A DNA stretch of 5,748 nucleotides, from the NCBI GenBank assembly GCA_946480125.1, contig CAMLIY010000196.1, positions 1 to 5,748 of the forward strand, in the 5' to 3' direction. Each line of letters starts with the position of its first letter. The stretch's first letter is position 1. Under the pieces are notes generated by a model. It ran no database searches. It saw only the letters and a program-made list of their open reading frames with translations, and was not told the origin of the DNA. The position numbers were made by a program, and so were the translations under genes. This DNA is from an uncultured Asticcacaulis sp. (GTDB taxonomy: Bacteria; Pseudomonadota; Alphaproteobacteria; Caulobacterales; Caulobacteraceae). Shown one piece after another: positions 5,385 to 5,748 of the stretch.

Positions 5385-5748
5385 ATGGCCGGCATCGAAC
5401 TTTACGCACCCCGCACCGAGCGTCATCGCCGGACATGGACGGCTTTTTCAATCCCCTTAAGCGCCCTCTTTATTCTGCTGGGGACCATGCCTGGCGCGAT
5501 CATCGCCATTATATACCATATTCCGCTGGTGCCGGGCACGACCTGGCAGGGCGATGTCTTTCAACTATTGATGTTCGGGCCGATCATAGGCGTCTTCTTG
5601 TTGTGGGCCTGGCTGTTTGAACGGCGAGGGCCACGCACGCTCGGCTTTAACGGCGATGTTGCGAAGCGCTATCTGCGCGGCCTCGGCATCGGTCTTGGTT
5701 TTCTGGCCGCGGTGGTGGCGATCATCTGGGCGCTCGGGGGCTATCAGT
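5385..5748 (+). CDS. Multi-pass membrane protein, probable CPBP family intramembrane protease (N-terminal 121 residues)
   Basis: From the ATG at 5385 the frame is open to the right edge. GAGGGG (5374-5379) stands 5 bases upstream as ribosome site. A basic cytoplasmic N-terminus (APRTERHRRTW, 8-18) precedes hydrophobic segments at about 23-46, 58-77 and 99-117. The stretch LLWAWLFERRGPRTLGF (72-88) followed by an amphipathic helix and a new membrane segment is a hallmark wording of bacterial CPBP (CAAX protease and bacteriocin-processing) proteins. The diagnostic catalytic motifs (EExxxR and the later His residues) would lie beyond the window, so the assignment is tentative. The 23-base gap after the DUF3147 gene has no terminator, so it is probably co-transcribed with it and trmJ. 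Confidence 0.65.
   Translation, partial: MAGIELYAPRTERHRRTWTAFSIPLSALFILLGTMPGAIIAIIYHIPLVPGTTWQGDVFQLLMFGPIIGVFLLWAWLFERRGPRTLGFNGDVAKRYLRGLGIGLGFLAAVVAIIWALGGYQ

Noticed and set aside
1..5748. Search for defence systems, mobile elements, CRISPR repeats, tRNAs or toxin-antitoxin pairs
   Set aside because: No direct-repeat arrays, transposase or integrase motifs, terminal repeats or tRNA-like folds were seen. The ArsR-SRPBCC pair superficially resembles a two-gene module but is a regulator with a ligand-binding protein.

Overview
The window reads as ordinary chromosome of a moderately GC-rich alphaproteobacterium. A Caulobacterales-like source such as Asticcacaulis is my guess from protein wording and gene style; it was not tested. 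The reasons are a eukaryotic-like NADP-dependent isocitrate dehydrogenase of about 404 residues, an alphaproteobacterial-looking PyrB, and a strong promoter placed so that a gene would be read from a leaderless mRNA. No tRNA, rRNA, CRISPR array, insertion sequence or other mobile element was seen.

Layout. Minus strand 700 to 1: the first 233 codons of pyrB (aspartate carbamoyltransferase), running off the left edge. A 137-base divergent gap follows. Plus strand 838-1650: a member of the isocitrate lyase/PEP mutase superfamily with a GTG start. It converges on icd (minus, 2987 to 1773), and the 122 bases between them hold two strong hairpins. Upstream of icd, plus strand 3183-3305 holds a likely 40-residue single-pass membrane protein. 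It converges, with a 9-base gap, on a minus-strand two-gene operon: an AHSA1-type SRPBCC protein (4099 to 3638), then an ArsR-family repressor (3641 to 3315) whose TTG start overlaps the SRPBCC stop. Plus strand from 4220: trmJ (tRNA 2'-O-methyltransferase), a DUF3147 membrane protein starting on the last base of the trmJ stop codon, and 23 bases later the N-terminal part of a membrane protein that looks like a CPBP-family intramembrane protease, cut by the right edge.

How it fits together. pyrB (pyrimidine synthesis), icd (TCA cycle) and trmJ (tRNA modification) are housekeeping genes. The most informative regulatory stretch is 4100-4219. It carries two near-identical palindromes (TnAAGTTAnnACTTnA) bracketing a recognisable promoter for the SRPBCC-ArsR operon, which suggests autorepression by the ArsR protein. 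Next to them lies a separate promoter whose predicted start point falls on or within a base or so of the trmJ start codon. I found no large undescribed system. The points most worth checking are this operator pair, the leaderless trmJ, and the small membrane protein upstream of icd.
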